Assembly (NCBI GenBank): GCA_024811115.1
Contig: JAKOGH010001183.1
Span: forward strand, 1-11,744
DNA from: Terana coerulea
Lineage: Eukaryota; Basidiomycota; Agaricomycetes; Polyporales; Phanerochaetaceae
Reading direction: 5' to 3'
Length of the DNA: 11,744 nt
Shown here piece by piece: positions 1 to 8,357 of the stretch. The notes below the pieces were generated by a model, which was not told the origin of the DNA, searched no databases, and saw only the letters and a program-made list of their open reading frames with translations. The translations under genes and the position numbers were made by a program. Each line of letters begins with the position of its first letter. The first letter of the stretch is position 1.

Positions 1-51
1 CGCCGTGCGGTGTAGTTTGCCAGAGGGCAGAAGCTGATGAACTATAGGTAG

Positions 52-785
52 TTGGATGACGTGCAGCTGCTGCGCTCAGACCCTGACTCGTCTGAAGACG
101 AACATTTCCGAATCATGCTGGTGCAAACAGAGGTTGAGCGCGTCAAATTTGTGATACGGTCGTATATCCGCACAAGACTACACAAGGTACATTGACACTT
201 CTCGCAGGTTAACAGTGTAATTAACGGCCCGGATATATGCAATGCTCTAGATTGAGAAATTTGCCCGCTACATCGCCTCAACACCACAGATGTACGAACG
301 GTTGTCTCAAGCGGAACTTGAGCATGTGCAGCGGTAAGTTCATTTCCAATGCACGGGATGTGTGGTCCGTATTGTCCCTCAACTCGCAGCTGATAGTTTA
401 GAATAGATACGCACATCTGACAGAAACACACTTCAACACCGCCGTCATGCAGAGTCTACCGGAAGAACAACGGTCGCTCGATGACCAGGTGCCGTTCTTG
501 CCACCGATGAGTATGCGCCATTCCTTTCCGCCTTCGTAGCCATTTCTTATATATTGGTGGTAGTTTCGCGGCCGGACAAAACGAAAGCTGTCTTTGCTCA
601 TGCACTGGTGGCGTGCTCACCTGTCCGGCTACCTGAGTACGTCTCCATCGTCTTTTATTCATGCAATGGCTGACAGCAGTGTTGGCAGCGGCTCGACGAT
701 GGAGATGGAAAGAGACCAGATATCGTTGACCCCGTACGAGGTCGTGGAGCAGTTGCTGATCAGAGGGGAAGTAGAGCTCGTGTGA
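52..785 (+). CDS. SLD5: GINS complex subunit Sld5 (3' part, five exons)
   Basis: Sld5 is one of four GINS subunits. GINS joins Cdc45 and Mcm2-7 to form the CMG replicative helicase in the nucleus. Exons read 52-186, 251-333, 407-510, 564-636 and 689-785 (or 677-785); all phases agree, giving about 163 residues without a break. Recognisable stretches are SDPDSSEDEHFRIMLVQTE followed by ERVKFVIRSYIRTRL (the central helices of the A domain), then KFARYIASTPQMYERLSQAE, and the C-terminal B domain ending RGEVELV before TGA at 783-785. The usual charged N-terminus of about 50-60 residues lies left of the window. Bases 1-51 are probably the preceding intron: an in-frame TAG at 49-51 doubles as the acceptor. 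Introns are 64, 73, 53 and 52 (or 40) bp. The family call rests on remembered conservation. No sign of decay. Confidence 0.9.
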
Positions 786-1527
786 TCAGTAAGTCTTTGG
801 AGCTCGTTGCCCACCGCTCCCTGATAGTGCTTCTATCGCGGCACCTGTTGTCTCGGACAGCTACGCATGTATTGACAATAAATAATAGGCTTACGCTCCT
901 GAGCGAAAGTATACAGATGTGCCATGAGTTATCCCCAGGCCGGCCATTGACCATGATACGTTCGATGTCCAGTTTGCTTGCGACTCTTCAACGTTTTTTC
1001 TGTCTTTCCAGCACATTCAGCATATAAACTCACATATACGTACGCTAGTTCGACCCACAGAGAGTACATTGTGATATTTGGATGGCGAGGAACAAGAGAG
1101 GAACGACAGAACCTGCTTGTTTCGACTTGGTAGTGAACGCTTCCATTGGGAGGGCGTCAACGACGCTTGATGCGGCCCTGGGCGTCTAATCCATACTTCC
1201 CGTCTTCGACTTGGACTTGGACCTTGTACTTGGACCACCGCCTCTCTTGTTTTCCCTTTCTCTACACCTTGCCAACCACGCTACTGCAGCTGTAAACCCG
1301 CTTGGGGCCGAAGCAATACACCACCTGCAGATTACGAGACCGCTTAGTAGGCTGATCAAGACTATAGGACAGCCGGGACAAGAGGTACTTCCGGCCGTGT
1401 TCGCACACTCATGCAACTGGGCTGAAGAGAGTGTGGGCCGTGTACAGAAGGCGCAACGCAACAAGGGACACAACTTTCACGGACGAATTGCAACGCACAT
1501 ACGCTACAAGCCCCGAAGTAGCCTGAC
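786..1527. other. SLD5-NC2alpha intergenic region
   Basis: This holds the SLD5 3' untranslated region and the promoter and leader of the NC2-alpha gene. I see no recognisable protein. Contents: a TATA-like ATATAAA at about 1020-1026; a 35-codon ORF at 1082-1189 without known similarity; a short imperfect repeat of ACTTGGACC at about 1208-1235; and an open frame at 1211-1531 whose translation (and that of the opposite strand) resembles nothing I know. Codon-level signal such as GC-rich third positions is absent compared with the flanking exons. Confidence 0.5.
877..882 (+). terminator. Possible poly(A) signal of SLD5
   Basis: AATAAA lies 92 bases after the SLD5 stop codon, in the sequence ACAATAAATAATAGG. 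The position suits a cleavage/polyadenylation signal. Fungal signals are degenerate and the hexamer alone is weak evidence. Confidence 0.4.
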
Positions 1528-2748
1528 ATGATGAAGAATAAGAACAAGCAGACGCGATTCCCTGTCGTACGTCTCGTCGCCCTCCTATGCCATAGGACGC
1601 CTCTAAACACATAGCATTATTTGCTTCCATGTTATGCTTGTATATTTGGCGTCATGTGTGCGATGCCGGTCGCATGTGGTTCGCCAGGCGCGGATCAAAC
1701 GCATTATGCAGAAGGACGAGGAGGTGGGCAAGGTCGCGCAGGCGACGCCGGTCGTAATCTGTACGTTCCCTCTTCGTTTCCCCTTCCTTGCCATATAATA
1801 CCTCAGCACAATGTTGTCCCAAATATCCACTGTTCTACGTTCACATCCCTCCTGCCAATCGCCGAATGCCCAACTGAATGACTCGCCGTTGCCCTGGGTA
1901 TACCTTGATGGGACATGCTAACGATAGTTCATAGCGAAAGCGCTTGAGCTGTTCTTGAATACAATTGTTGAGGAGGCGGCAAAGGTCACACTTGACCGAG
2001 GGAGCAAGAAGGTCGAGGCGTATCACCTGTGAGTACTGTGTTCCTATGTCGATGCATGTCACCAGTCCCCTCCATATTCCCCATCATCACCGCATATCAC
2101 GGGCACCACCATGAAACTATAGCTCCTCCACGCGTTCTCTTCTATATCCCGTTACCAAACACTACTTGTTACTCTCGCCACGCTAATACACCACTAAACT
2201 CTTTCCCTCTGTTTGTAGGAAGCATGCCGTTGAGACCGTCGAAACACTCGACTTCCTGAAGGACCTCGTTGAAGCTGTGCCCGACCCGTCCGCAGGCGGC
2301 ACCATCGACCTCGCCGCCGAAGCCGCGGAGAAAGCGGGCCAGAAGAAACGCAGCCGTGCGCGCAAGCCCGCGGCGCCCGGCGCGTCCGCCCTCAACGAAG
2401 ACGGCGAGCCCGAGGACGTAGAGGAGGGCGGCGTGAAGGTCGCACCGAAGCGCCAACGTCGGCGCAAGGTGGCCGCGGACGACGGCGAGGGCGGGAAGGT
2501 TGCGAAGCCCCGCGCACGCGCCGAAGGGCAAGGGCAGAGGCGCGGCACCGCCTGGCGCGATGCTGCCACCACCCGTGCCCGTCGCGCGCCTGGCGAAACC
2601 TGCTGTCGGGCCCGACGTCCCGATGGACGACTACGACTACGACGCGGCGGAGCGGGAGGAGATGATGGATGACCCGGACGCGGACCGGTACGGCAGTGAG
2701 GGGGGCGGGGACGAGGATGACGAGGACGAGTATGATGCCGGCGGGTGA
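1528..2748 (+). CDS. BUR6: NC2-alpha (DRAP1/Bur6) histone-fold repressor, with frameshifted acidic tail
   Basis: NC2-alpha pairs with NC2-beta (Dr1) through histone folds and binds TBP on DNA, blocking TFIIA/TFIIB entry; it acts in the nucleus. Exons are 1528-1566, 1688-1760, 1935-2028 and 2219 onward, with correct phases and GTACGT or GTGAGT donors. The N-terminus TRFPVARIKRIMQKDEEVGK, the middle KALELFLNTIVEEAAKVT and HAVETVETLDFLKDLVEAVP match human DRAP1 closely; this covers the whole fold (roughly residues 10-95). A basic K/R-rich linker follows. The uninterrupted frame runs on only to a stop at 2670-2672 with an arginine-rich, unlikely tail. From about 2511 the next frame encodes a Pro/Gly/Lys stretch, then an acidic tail (MDDYDYDAAEREEMMDD... 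ending GDEDDEDEYDAGG), with stop at 2746-2748. One surplus base in CCCC at 2508-2511 explains the switch. ATG choice: 1528 or 1531. Confidence 0.88.
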
Positions 2749-3432
2749 AACGCGATTGCTCATGAGACTTGACAAGTGTATTCTATGTTGCTACAGTGAA
2801 CATCGATGGGACTATTTGTATGTCACGATGCGTTGCATCAAATGTCTTTCATCTGCATGTTCGGCGGCGTAAATCACAGACTCTCAGATGTCGAGTCTGG
2901 AGAGGGGCGCGTCCGCTTGGGGCGCTGTCAGCTCAAACGCTAACAAACTCTTTGGGTATTGGCTCGAGCCACGAGTCTACTCGCAAGTTCTTTATACTCA
3001 TGAAGAGCTTTACTGCAAGGGAAATGGCATGTACTGGTCAGCAAGTTCCTTGCTAAGGTAGGCTTATCACAATTGTGCTGACATCAGGCGCGCACCATCC
3101 AGTGAGCACGAAGCCCTCCGACTCCGCGTCAATGCAGTGACGGACCGTCACTGCATTTGTATCTATACTCGATTGTATAGAGCATAGTTCGCAGCATGAG
3201 ACCTTGCTTGTGATATAAAGGTTATGGGTGGGAATATAGGGATACAGTGTCATACAGAAAGTTCAGCGCATGCAGTACTAAGAGCGACTCCGAGCGACAT
3301 GCATGTGGACGAAACGAATGAGTAGCAACGGGCGAGAACAGAGTTACATAAGACGGGCACAATGCCGAGCAAGCCTTCAGTCGAGGGGAGCCTCACAGGG
3401 CAACATCGCGACAACCAATTTCATGTGTTCTG
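2749..3432. other. Intergenic region downstream of NC2-alpha
   Basis: This holds the NC2-alpha 3' untranslated region and, toward the right, the downstream side of the convergent minus-strand gene. Both strands contain short open frames (for example 2769-3056 + and 3053-3253 -), but none has recognisable motifs or splice-linked continuation. The one structured element is the palindrome at 3131-3157. Confidence 0.5.
3131..3157. repeat. 27-bp near-perfect palindrome
   Basis: AATGCAGTGACGG is followed by a single A and then its exact reverse complement CCGTCACTGCATT: 13-bp arms with a one-base centre. As RNA it would have almost no loop, so it is better viewed as a DNA cruciform or dimer-binding site, or a relic of a mobile element, than as a terminator. 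It lies between the two convergent genes. Confidence 0.85.
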
Positions 3433-4561
3433 TCATCGGCCGGGTTCACTCTGGTTCACCCCCACGGTGCACCCAAGGACAAGTATACTATGTAGTGTTA
3501 GAGGCGCTGCTAGGCGGCGTGATAAAAAAAAACCCCCGAAGCTGATCGCAGTTATCTCCAATCGTAACGCCTTTCCCTAAAACAGCAAATTCATCAATGC
3601 GTAGCACCACTTCCCCTTGCTTCTCGGAATGCATACCTGTAAACCTTGTATCTCGCAGCGTACTGCCTCCAGTGACACCTCATGCTTGACCTCTGAGGCA
3701 AGGATAGCATGTACGCCGAGCGCGAGCTCGTACTGTGTGTCGCTTTGCGTGTTCTGTGATTCAAAGCTTGAGGCGAGACTGCCAAAGAATAGTGAGACAG
3801 TAAGGCGTACCTGTACTTCCCGTACGCCCGACTCAACGGCGTGAAGAGAGCGTTCTGTCCTGCATCGGTGGCGGTCCTGGACGCACTGATTCGCGAGCTA
3901 TTACTTTCGTTAGTCTCAAGGCCCGTGAATAAACGACAGCGATGTCGACCACGTACCTCGAACGCCCGGAACCGATGTGCCAGCTGCGCATCGCACTCGG
4001 CAATGCTTCGCTTGTCTGCAGAGGTGCGAATGACACGGCGAAACATCTTCTGCTGCGATATGCGCTCAAGCGTCAAGCGTGTCTGCTCCAGGATTCTGTG
4101 TATCGTCGACCATGGTTAATATTGTCGAGGTAGACTTCGAAGAGCGAACATACGGGTATAGCCAGGCTATGTGTTCCTGGAACTCATCCGTGAGGTCTTC
4201 CTCGTTCCACTCAGAGCATCTCTTCAGTATATCGACGTAGAGTGTGACTTGGGCCGCAAGATTGCGGCAGTTGTCCTTGTTGGACTTGACTGCCTGCACT
4301 TCGTGTCAGTTAAATCAAATCGCAGGCATCACATCACACAGTCCTTACCTTCGCAAGCTTGACGACTATCCCGGCCACGTCCAGCACCGGTTTCGCGATA
4401 GGGACGTTCAGGCCATCGACGACCGCCAATGCGACCTTCAGCCCGGCTTGCGCACAATCGAGTGTAACCTCAGTATTAGAAGGGGTGTTGTTTAGGGTCT
4501 GAGTCGCTCGGCGTCTCTTGGGACGCAGCCCGTGAATGCGTAGGAAGCGAGAACGTTGCAT
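3433..4561 (-). CDS. MLKL/HeLo-like four-helix-bundle N-terminal domain protein
   Basis: Exons on the minus strand: 4561-4349, 4293-4154, 4095-3957, 3897-3811, 3753-3637 and 3576-3433 (the last is uncertain). Introns are 55, 58, 59, 57 and 60 bp, several with good branch points (CTGAC, ATTAAC, ACTAAC). The start codon at 4561 gives a basic, disordered leader, then TLDCAQAGLKVALAVVDGLN with PVLDVAGIVVKLAK, EWNEEDLTDEFQEHIAWLYP, LEQTRLTLERISQQKMFRRV and SIAECDAQLAHRFRAFE. This helix pattern (Pro-containing first hairpin, a D/E-rich helix, a helix with basic QQKMFRRVIR, then the 'ECDAQLAHRF' helix) resembles the MLKL-NTD-like domain found in many Agaricomycete proteins, often ahead of kinase, NACHT or TPR modules. 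In related NLR-like and MLKL proteins such bundles mediate signalling or membrane-directed cell death. Here only about 250-280 residues are visible and no effector domain follows. Family call is from pattern memory; function is inferred. Confidence 0.6.
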
Positions 4562-4912
4562 GCTAACGACGGCGATAAAGAGATTGCGGGACGTTGAGGA
4601 CAGCGAGAGGATAGGGACGGGCAGCGTGGTGTTTGAGGGTAAGCGGCACACACGCATGCCCGCCCCCATCCAGGAAGGCTATGTCGAGTGGTGGTCATAT
4701 ACTACTGGGCACAGCCAAGTCCCAAATATCCGATTAGAGCATTAGTACTAGCGTCAACGCTATGTCTAACCACCGGCTGCCACGTGATCAGCTGCTTCTA
4801 CACGCAAAACATTGGAAAGTTGCTCACGAGTGCTATGCGCGCCGTGACCATGATGGTCGAGAAGGAAGATAACGGGACTCGGAGAGGGAGGACGTCTGGG
4901 AAATGGTGATTC
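4562..4912. promoter_or_regulatory. Upstream region of the helical-bundle gene, with CACGTG box
   Basis: This is the leader and presumed promoter of the minus-strand gene starting at 4561. A CACGTG E-box lies at 4781-4786, about 220 bp upstream of the start codon, overlapping TGATCA. Such boxes are bound by bHLH factors in fungi; use here is inference. No gene is recognised; the plus-strand frames at 4536-4745 and 4688-4909 have no known motifs. The last 17 bases (4896-4912) match the flank copy near 8341-8357. Confidence 0.35.
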
Positions 4913-4916
4913 TCCC

Positions 4917-4952
4917 AGGAGAATTGGGAGAATCGGGAGAATTGAGAGAATT
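4917..4952 (+). repeat. Four 9-bp tandem units at the left end of the element
   Basis: AGGAGAATT, GGGAGAATC, GGGAGAATT and GAGAGAATT follow one another without gaps. The right end (about 5519-5548) holds related units in inverted orientation (rc: CGGAGAAT, GGGAGAAT), so they behave like subterminal repeats of one element. Confidence 0.75.
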
Positions 4953-5021
4953 GGGGAGGGGCGCTTGTTAGCCTCTGTCACGGCGATCGCGTTCAAACGG
5001 CTGAATTGGGAGGGGCGCTTG
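4948..5021 (+). repeat. Direct repeat pair GAATTGGG(G)AGGGGCGCTTG
   Basis: A 20-bp copy at 4948-4967 and a 19-bp copy at 5003-5021 differ by one G in a G run. Their starts are 55 bp apart, inside the candidate mobile element. Such repeats are common as transposase-binding or slippage products; the role here is unknown. Confidence 0.75.
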
Positions 5022-5567
5022 ATCCGCCTTGCCCCGTTTAGGTACTATTGTTTGCCGCTCAACCGCTGCTCGGCGTTGGACGTCGGTGCAGGGTTAGTAC
5101 ACCACCTCGTACTGATTAAATCGTTCCCATTTCCCTACCATATTATGCCTAATTAAATTTGCGCTCCATCAAACCAAGTCAAGCACTAACATAGTGCTAC
5201 TTGAGCACCCTTGCAGTTTGAATACAGTCGGCGCTGTGTATAACTTGCGCTGTGACTGGAATGCCTACCTCCAGTATTGCTTGACTGCTGTATAATAACA
5301 CAAATATACTGCTAAATTATTTTATTTGTTTCAAACCCTCAAACACATGCTTCTTTCTCATCGGAGGGCCTGCTTTGAAGCTGAGGTGTGAGGCGCTTCC
5401 GGAGACCTACCTAAAAAGCAATGATACGGGACTAGCGCCATCCCGCTAGGAGCCGTATTTGGGTGATCGGGAGGGACAAAGTGGCTGTGACGTGATGGTC
5501 ACGCCCGGGCATTGCCGCATTCTCCCATTCTCCGGGAGAAAAGGAGAATCACTGCGTGCCAGGCCCT

Positions 5568-6426
5568 TCTATGACGATGCCGTGAAGGCAGGTTAGCCAC
5601 AGCTAGATAGAGGCTCTCGGTAGAAAGGTTATCGTACCGGGTTTGTTAGGTTCATGTACGCACACTTCAGAGAGCCTGAACAGATCAAATGAACCGATTT
5701 TGCGTAGCTGGCGCTTCTCCGGCTGTACGGATATAGACGCGTGATGGTAAGCGACCGACGCTGACCTTTCTTTACCTCCCGCCCATCCAACTACCACGAC
5801 CGACAACCCATGATCATAGGCTGGCCGTCATGGCCTACTGACACGCCGGACTTTGAATTTCTACAGGCTTGCGTACGCGGTGCGCGCTGAATATGCCTCT
5901 TAACCACCCACATCAACCTCAGCGCGTGTGCCTCAACCTCACCATACCAGACTCCCATACACCGAAGAGCACAAGCAGTTGAAAGGTATGAATTCTCATA
6001 TATGATGTGATTGAGCTGCAAAGTCATCTCCTGCAACCTCAGCATGAGTATGCAAAATGCCATCCCGGTGTGAGAGTGCAACACTGGCAGAACATAAGTC
6101 CAAGCCAATTGCAAGATGGTCAGCTGTAGGACTTAGAGTGATGGGCTTGGAGTTCCCTTGCTTCATAGCAGAGGGTGTCTTGATTTCAGTGAGTTTGTGC
6201 CCCAATCCTTCGACTGTTGCTCATCAGCATGCATATATGCAGGTTATATGTGCAAACAGGTGTGCATCCTCTTTTCCACTGTGCTTGCTGCCGACCTCAG
6301 TGTTCCAGGTCCTCGAGACTCTGCAAAACGTCATTAAGTGAGAGAAAATGTCTGCTGCTGCGTTGTCAAGCAAGAAAAAGGCCATAGCGAGAGACCCCGC
6401 CTTGGTGCGCACACGACCAAAGACCA
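5568..6426. other. Region without a recognised gene
   Basis: Between the candidate element and the S28 peptidase remnant I see no recognisable gene. Short readable pieces exist (for example + strand about 5809-5890 and 6009-6130, and - strand 5996-6205) but they are interrupted by stops, are not joined by clear splice sites, and match no family I know. They may be eroded coding or repeat remnants. No signal-peptide exon for the downstream peptidase could be found here. Confidence 0.4.
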
Positions 6427-7690
6427 ATGTGGAGCGTGCCACTCGCTGCGGCCGCGGTGCCCTTGTTCCCTGCGTTCAACTTCACACAGCCACTGGACCA
6501 CTTTTCCAACACGGGCTTCATGTGGAACCAGCGGTTTTAGGTGAGTACGAGGCATTACAAGGCCGGGGGACCTGTCATTAATATTGTTCTGGACAGCAGA
6601 GAACGCACTGGTCTGGAACGTCTGCCTTACCTCGACACGGGCATTGTCGACATTCTTGCAGCTGGCTTAACATCGACCAAGCTCTAGCCGACTCCGCCAA
6701 CTTTATGTCCAATGTCAAGATTGCGAATATTTCTGAGAATATCACGGCCCCAAATACACCCTGGATCTACTACGGAGTACGTACTCTGTGTATTACCAGC
6801 ACTTATCTAATCGCCTTTTGTACAGGGCTCTTATGCGGGCTCTCGCGCAGCGCACATGAAAGTTTGGTACCCAGACCTCGTCTTCGGCGCCATCGCGTCG
6901 AGCGGTGTGACCTACGCCACCGTCAAGGACTGGCAGTACTACGACATCATCCGCCAGTTCGCAGACCAGGACTGCATCAAGCAGGTCGAGTCGACGATCG
7001 CCGAGGTAGATGACCTGCTGGCGAGCACAAAGACCGCGCAGCCCATCAAGGCGTTCTTCGACTTGGGCAACCTCACGCACAACGCGGATTTCGCGTCACT
7101 GCTCTCGGTACGTCCTGGCTTGTCGCTACCTGTTGAAGTTGCTGAAGAGCCTGATGCGGCGCGCAGAGCCCGCTCGGGAGACTAGCAGGACAAGAACTGG
7201 GACCCCGCCGTGAACGACAACTCACTCGACGCTTTCTGCGCGGCCCTCGGCAAGCCCACGACGCAGACGATCGAGATTGCCAAGGGGGTCCCGCATGAAC
7301 AACGCCACCGTCACCTACGCAGCCTCCATCAACAAGGTACGTACACTCCTTGTCCCACCACTCCCGCCCCTCATGCACTCATCCAACTAACAATCCCCCA
7401 ACCTCGCAGACGCTCTCCTCCCACTGCTGCTCCCCCAACACGCAGGACGACTGCTTGGCACGTTCGACCCGACGCAGTACCAGGCGACCGACCTCTCGCA
7501 GACGTGGCGGACGTGGCAGTTCCAGGTCTGCACCCAGTATGGCTTCCTCTTCACCGCGCTGCCGCCCGGGCACCCGCGCGTCGTGTCGCGCCTCATGATG
7601 CTCGACTACGCCGCCATGATCTGCAAGTTCGCGAAGCGCTCAGAACGCTGCCCGTGCGCACTGTGCGCAAGTGGATTAAACCTAACCCAG
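6427..7690 (+). pseudogene. Decayed serine peptidase family S28 (prolyl carboxypeptidase-like)
   Basis: S28 enzymes are secreted alpha/beta-hydrolase-fold peptidases cleaving after proline. The remnant reads VPLFPAFNFTQPLDHF and FMWNQRF, then VSTRHYKAGGPV and LPYLDTGIVDILA, ALADSANFMSNVKIAN, PWIYYG | GSYAGSRAAHMKVWYPDLVF (nucleophile Ser codon at 6829-6831, split by an intron 6777-6825), ASSGVTYATVKDWQYYD, and later FDPTQYQATDLSQTWRTWQF and CTQYGFLFTALPPGHPR. Breaks: TAG at 6538-6540 where Trp is expected; loss of about 35 residues (the usual LEHRYYG segment) at about 6658-6663 with a frame change; one surplus base near GGGGG 7284-7288; one missing base near 7452-7455. Introns 7108-7188 and 7337-7409 remain recognisable. 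Homology fades after about 7640 and the expected Asp and His regions are not found. The start at 6427 gives almost no signal peptide. Confidence 0.85.
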
Positions 7691-8319
7691 TACGTGTCTC
7701 CCCTGCCCCTGCCCTCCATACTCACCCATTGTATCAGAAGCGCACAGTCCTACGACTGCATGAATTCTTGCATGGTGGCGAGTGAAACTCCTAGCCTGGG
7801 ACCGTCTGGCGATGGAACTCCCGCCAATATTGCGATAGGTCTCCGGTGCGTTCGCCCACAACTCATTTGGTCTGGTCATGCTTGCTAATATAGACTTTAT
7901 GCGGTCTTAGACACGTCGTCCACAGCCTGCTAGGGCAAACAACGCGAGGGGACGAGAGCAGGACGGGCAGGACGACGGAGAGCAAATGGGCCGGCAATAT
8001 TGTATTTATTATTTCAATAATTTCAGTCCGCCTATTTGGGCCTTGATTACATCTATATATGTCTGAGTATGGGAGCTATCGTACGGTATGCCTACATCTG
8101 TTCGGCCCACCTGCATCGAGTTCCGTTCAGGTGCGATTACAAGCCTAATCATGCGTCTATTCATTGTGTCTACACAGATCGTTGTAGCATACGGTATGTC
8201 CTGGTATTCACAGAAACCCAGAGGTACACATATGGGCGCGCGATCTTGGTAGCCGCTCTTTCACGGGGGTCTATCTCGGTCTTTGTTCGCTTTCTACATC
8301 GACCTACCTCGGCGCTTGG
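7691..8319. other. Region without a recognised gene (left of the flank copy)
   Basis: The region follows the S28 remnant. It is AT-richer around 7995-8030 (TATTTATTATTTCAATAATTT). A plus-strand open frame of 145 codons spans 8036-8473, opening with TTG rather than ATG. Its translation is rich in Arg, Tyr and His with no recognised motif, and I treat it as chance. Confidence 0.4.
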
Positions 8320-8357
8320 TAGCAGGGCCTGGCACGCAGTGAATCACCATTTCACAG
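8320..8357 (-). repeat. Copy of the element's flanks without the element (empty-site-like)
   Basis: Read on the minus strand, CTGTGAAATGGTGATTC is followed directly by ACTGCGTGCCAGGCCCT and GCTA. The left half matches 4896-4912 (16 of 17) and the right half matches 5549-5567 (19 of 19, with TC shared). Similarity fades beyond these limits on both sides. It may be an unoccupied paralogous site or a small member of the same repeat family. Confidence 0.75.

Larger units (their letters stand above)
4913..5548. mobile_element. Candidate non-autonomous DNA element (MITE-like), about 636 bp
   Basis: GTGATTCTCC at 4906-4915 and its exact reverse complement GGAGAATCAC at 5543-5552 frame this segment. 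Just inside, both ends carry related GGGAGAAT units in opposite orientation. The flanks 4896-4912 and 5549-5567 are found directly joined, on the other strand, at 8324-8357 (16 of 17 and 19 of 19 matches, sharing TC). The simplest reading is that this segment was inserted between them, with TC as a 2-bp target duplication. The interior is AT-rich from about 5150 to 5350 and has no convincing ORF or transposase motif. Exact ends and class are unknown; the 2-bp duplication could be coincidence. Confidence 0.55.

Noticed and set aside
1211..1531. 106-codon plus-strand open frame upstream of NC2-alpha
   Set aside because: It overlaps the NC2-alpha start codon in another frame and resembles nothing known; the opposite strand is also open, which is common in GC-rich sequence.
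2500..2511. Very short intron to explain the NC2-alpha frame switch
   Set aside because: GT..AG pairs around 2498-2507 would leave about 10 bp, far below the shortest fungal introns; a single surplus C is simpler.
3594..4076. Continuous 160-codon minus-strand open frame
   Set aside because: It runs through clear introns. Only its first part (to about 3957) is coding in this frame; conserved helices continue in the spliced model instead.
5181..5210. Hairpin TCAAGCACTA/TAGTGCTACTTGA
   Set aside because: Imperfect arms with a bulge inside the AT-rich part of the candidate element; weak compared with the chance expectation.
6541..6594. Intron (GTGAGT...GGACAG) that would avoid a stop after WNQRF
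   Set aside because: It would remove conserved S28 coding (STRHYKAGGPV) and the TAG at 6538-6540 would still remain upstream.
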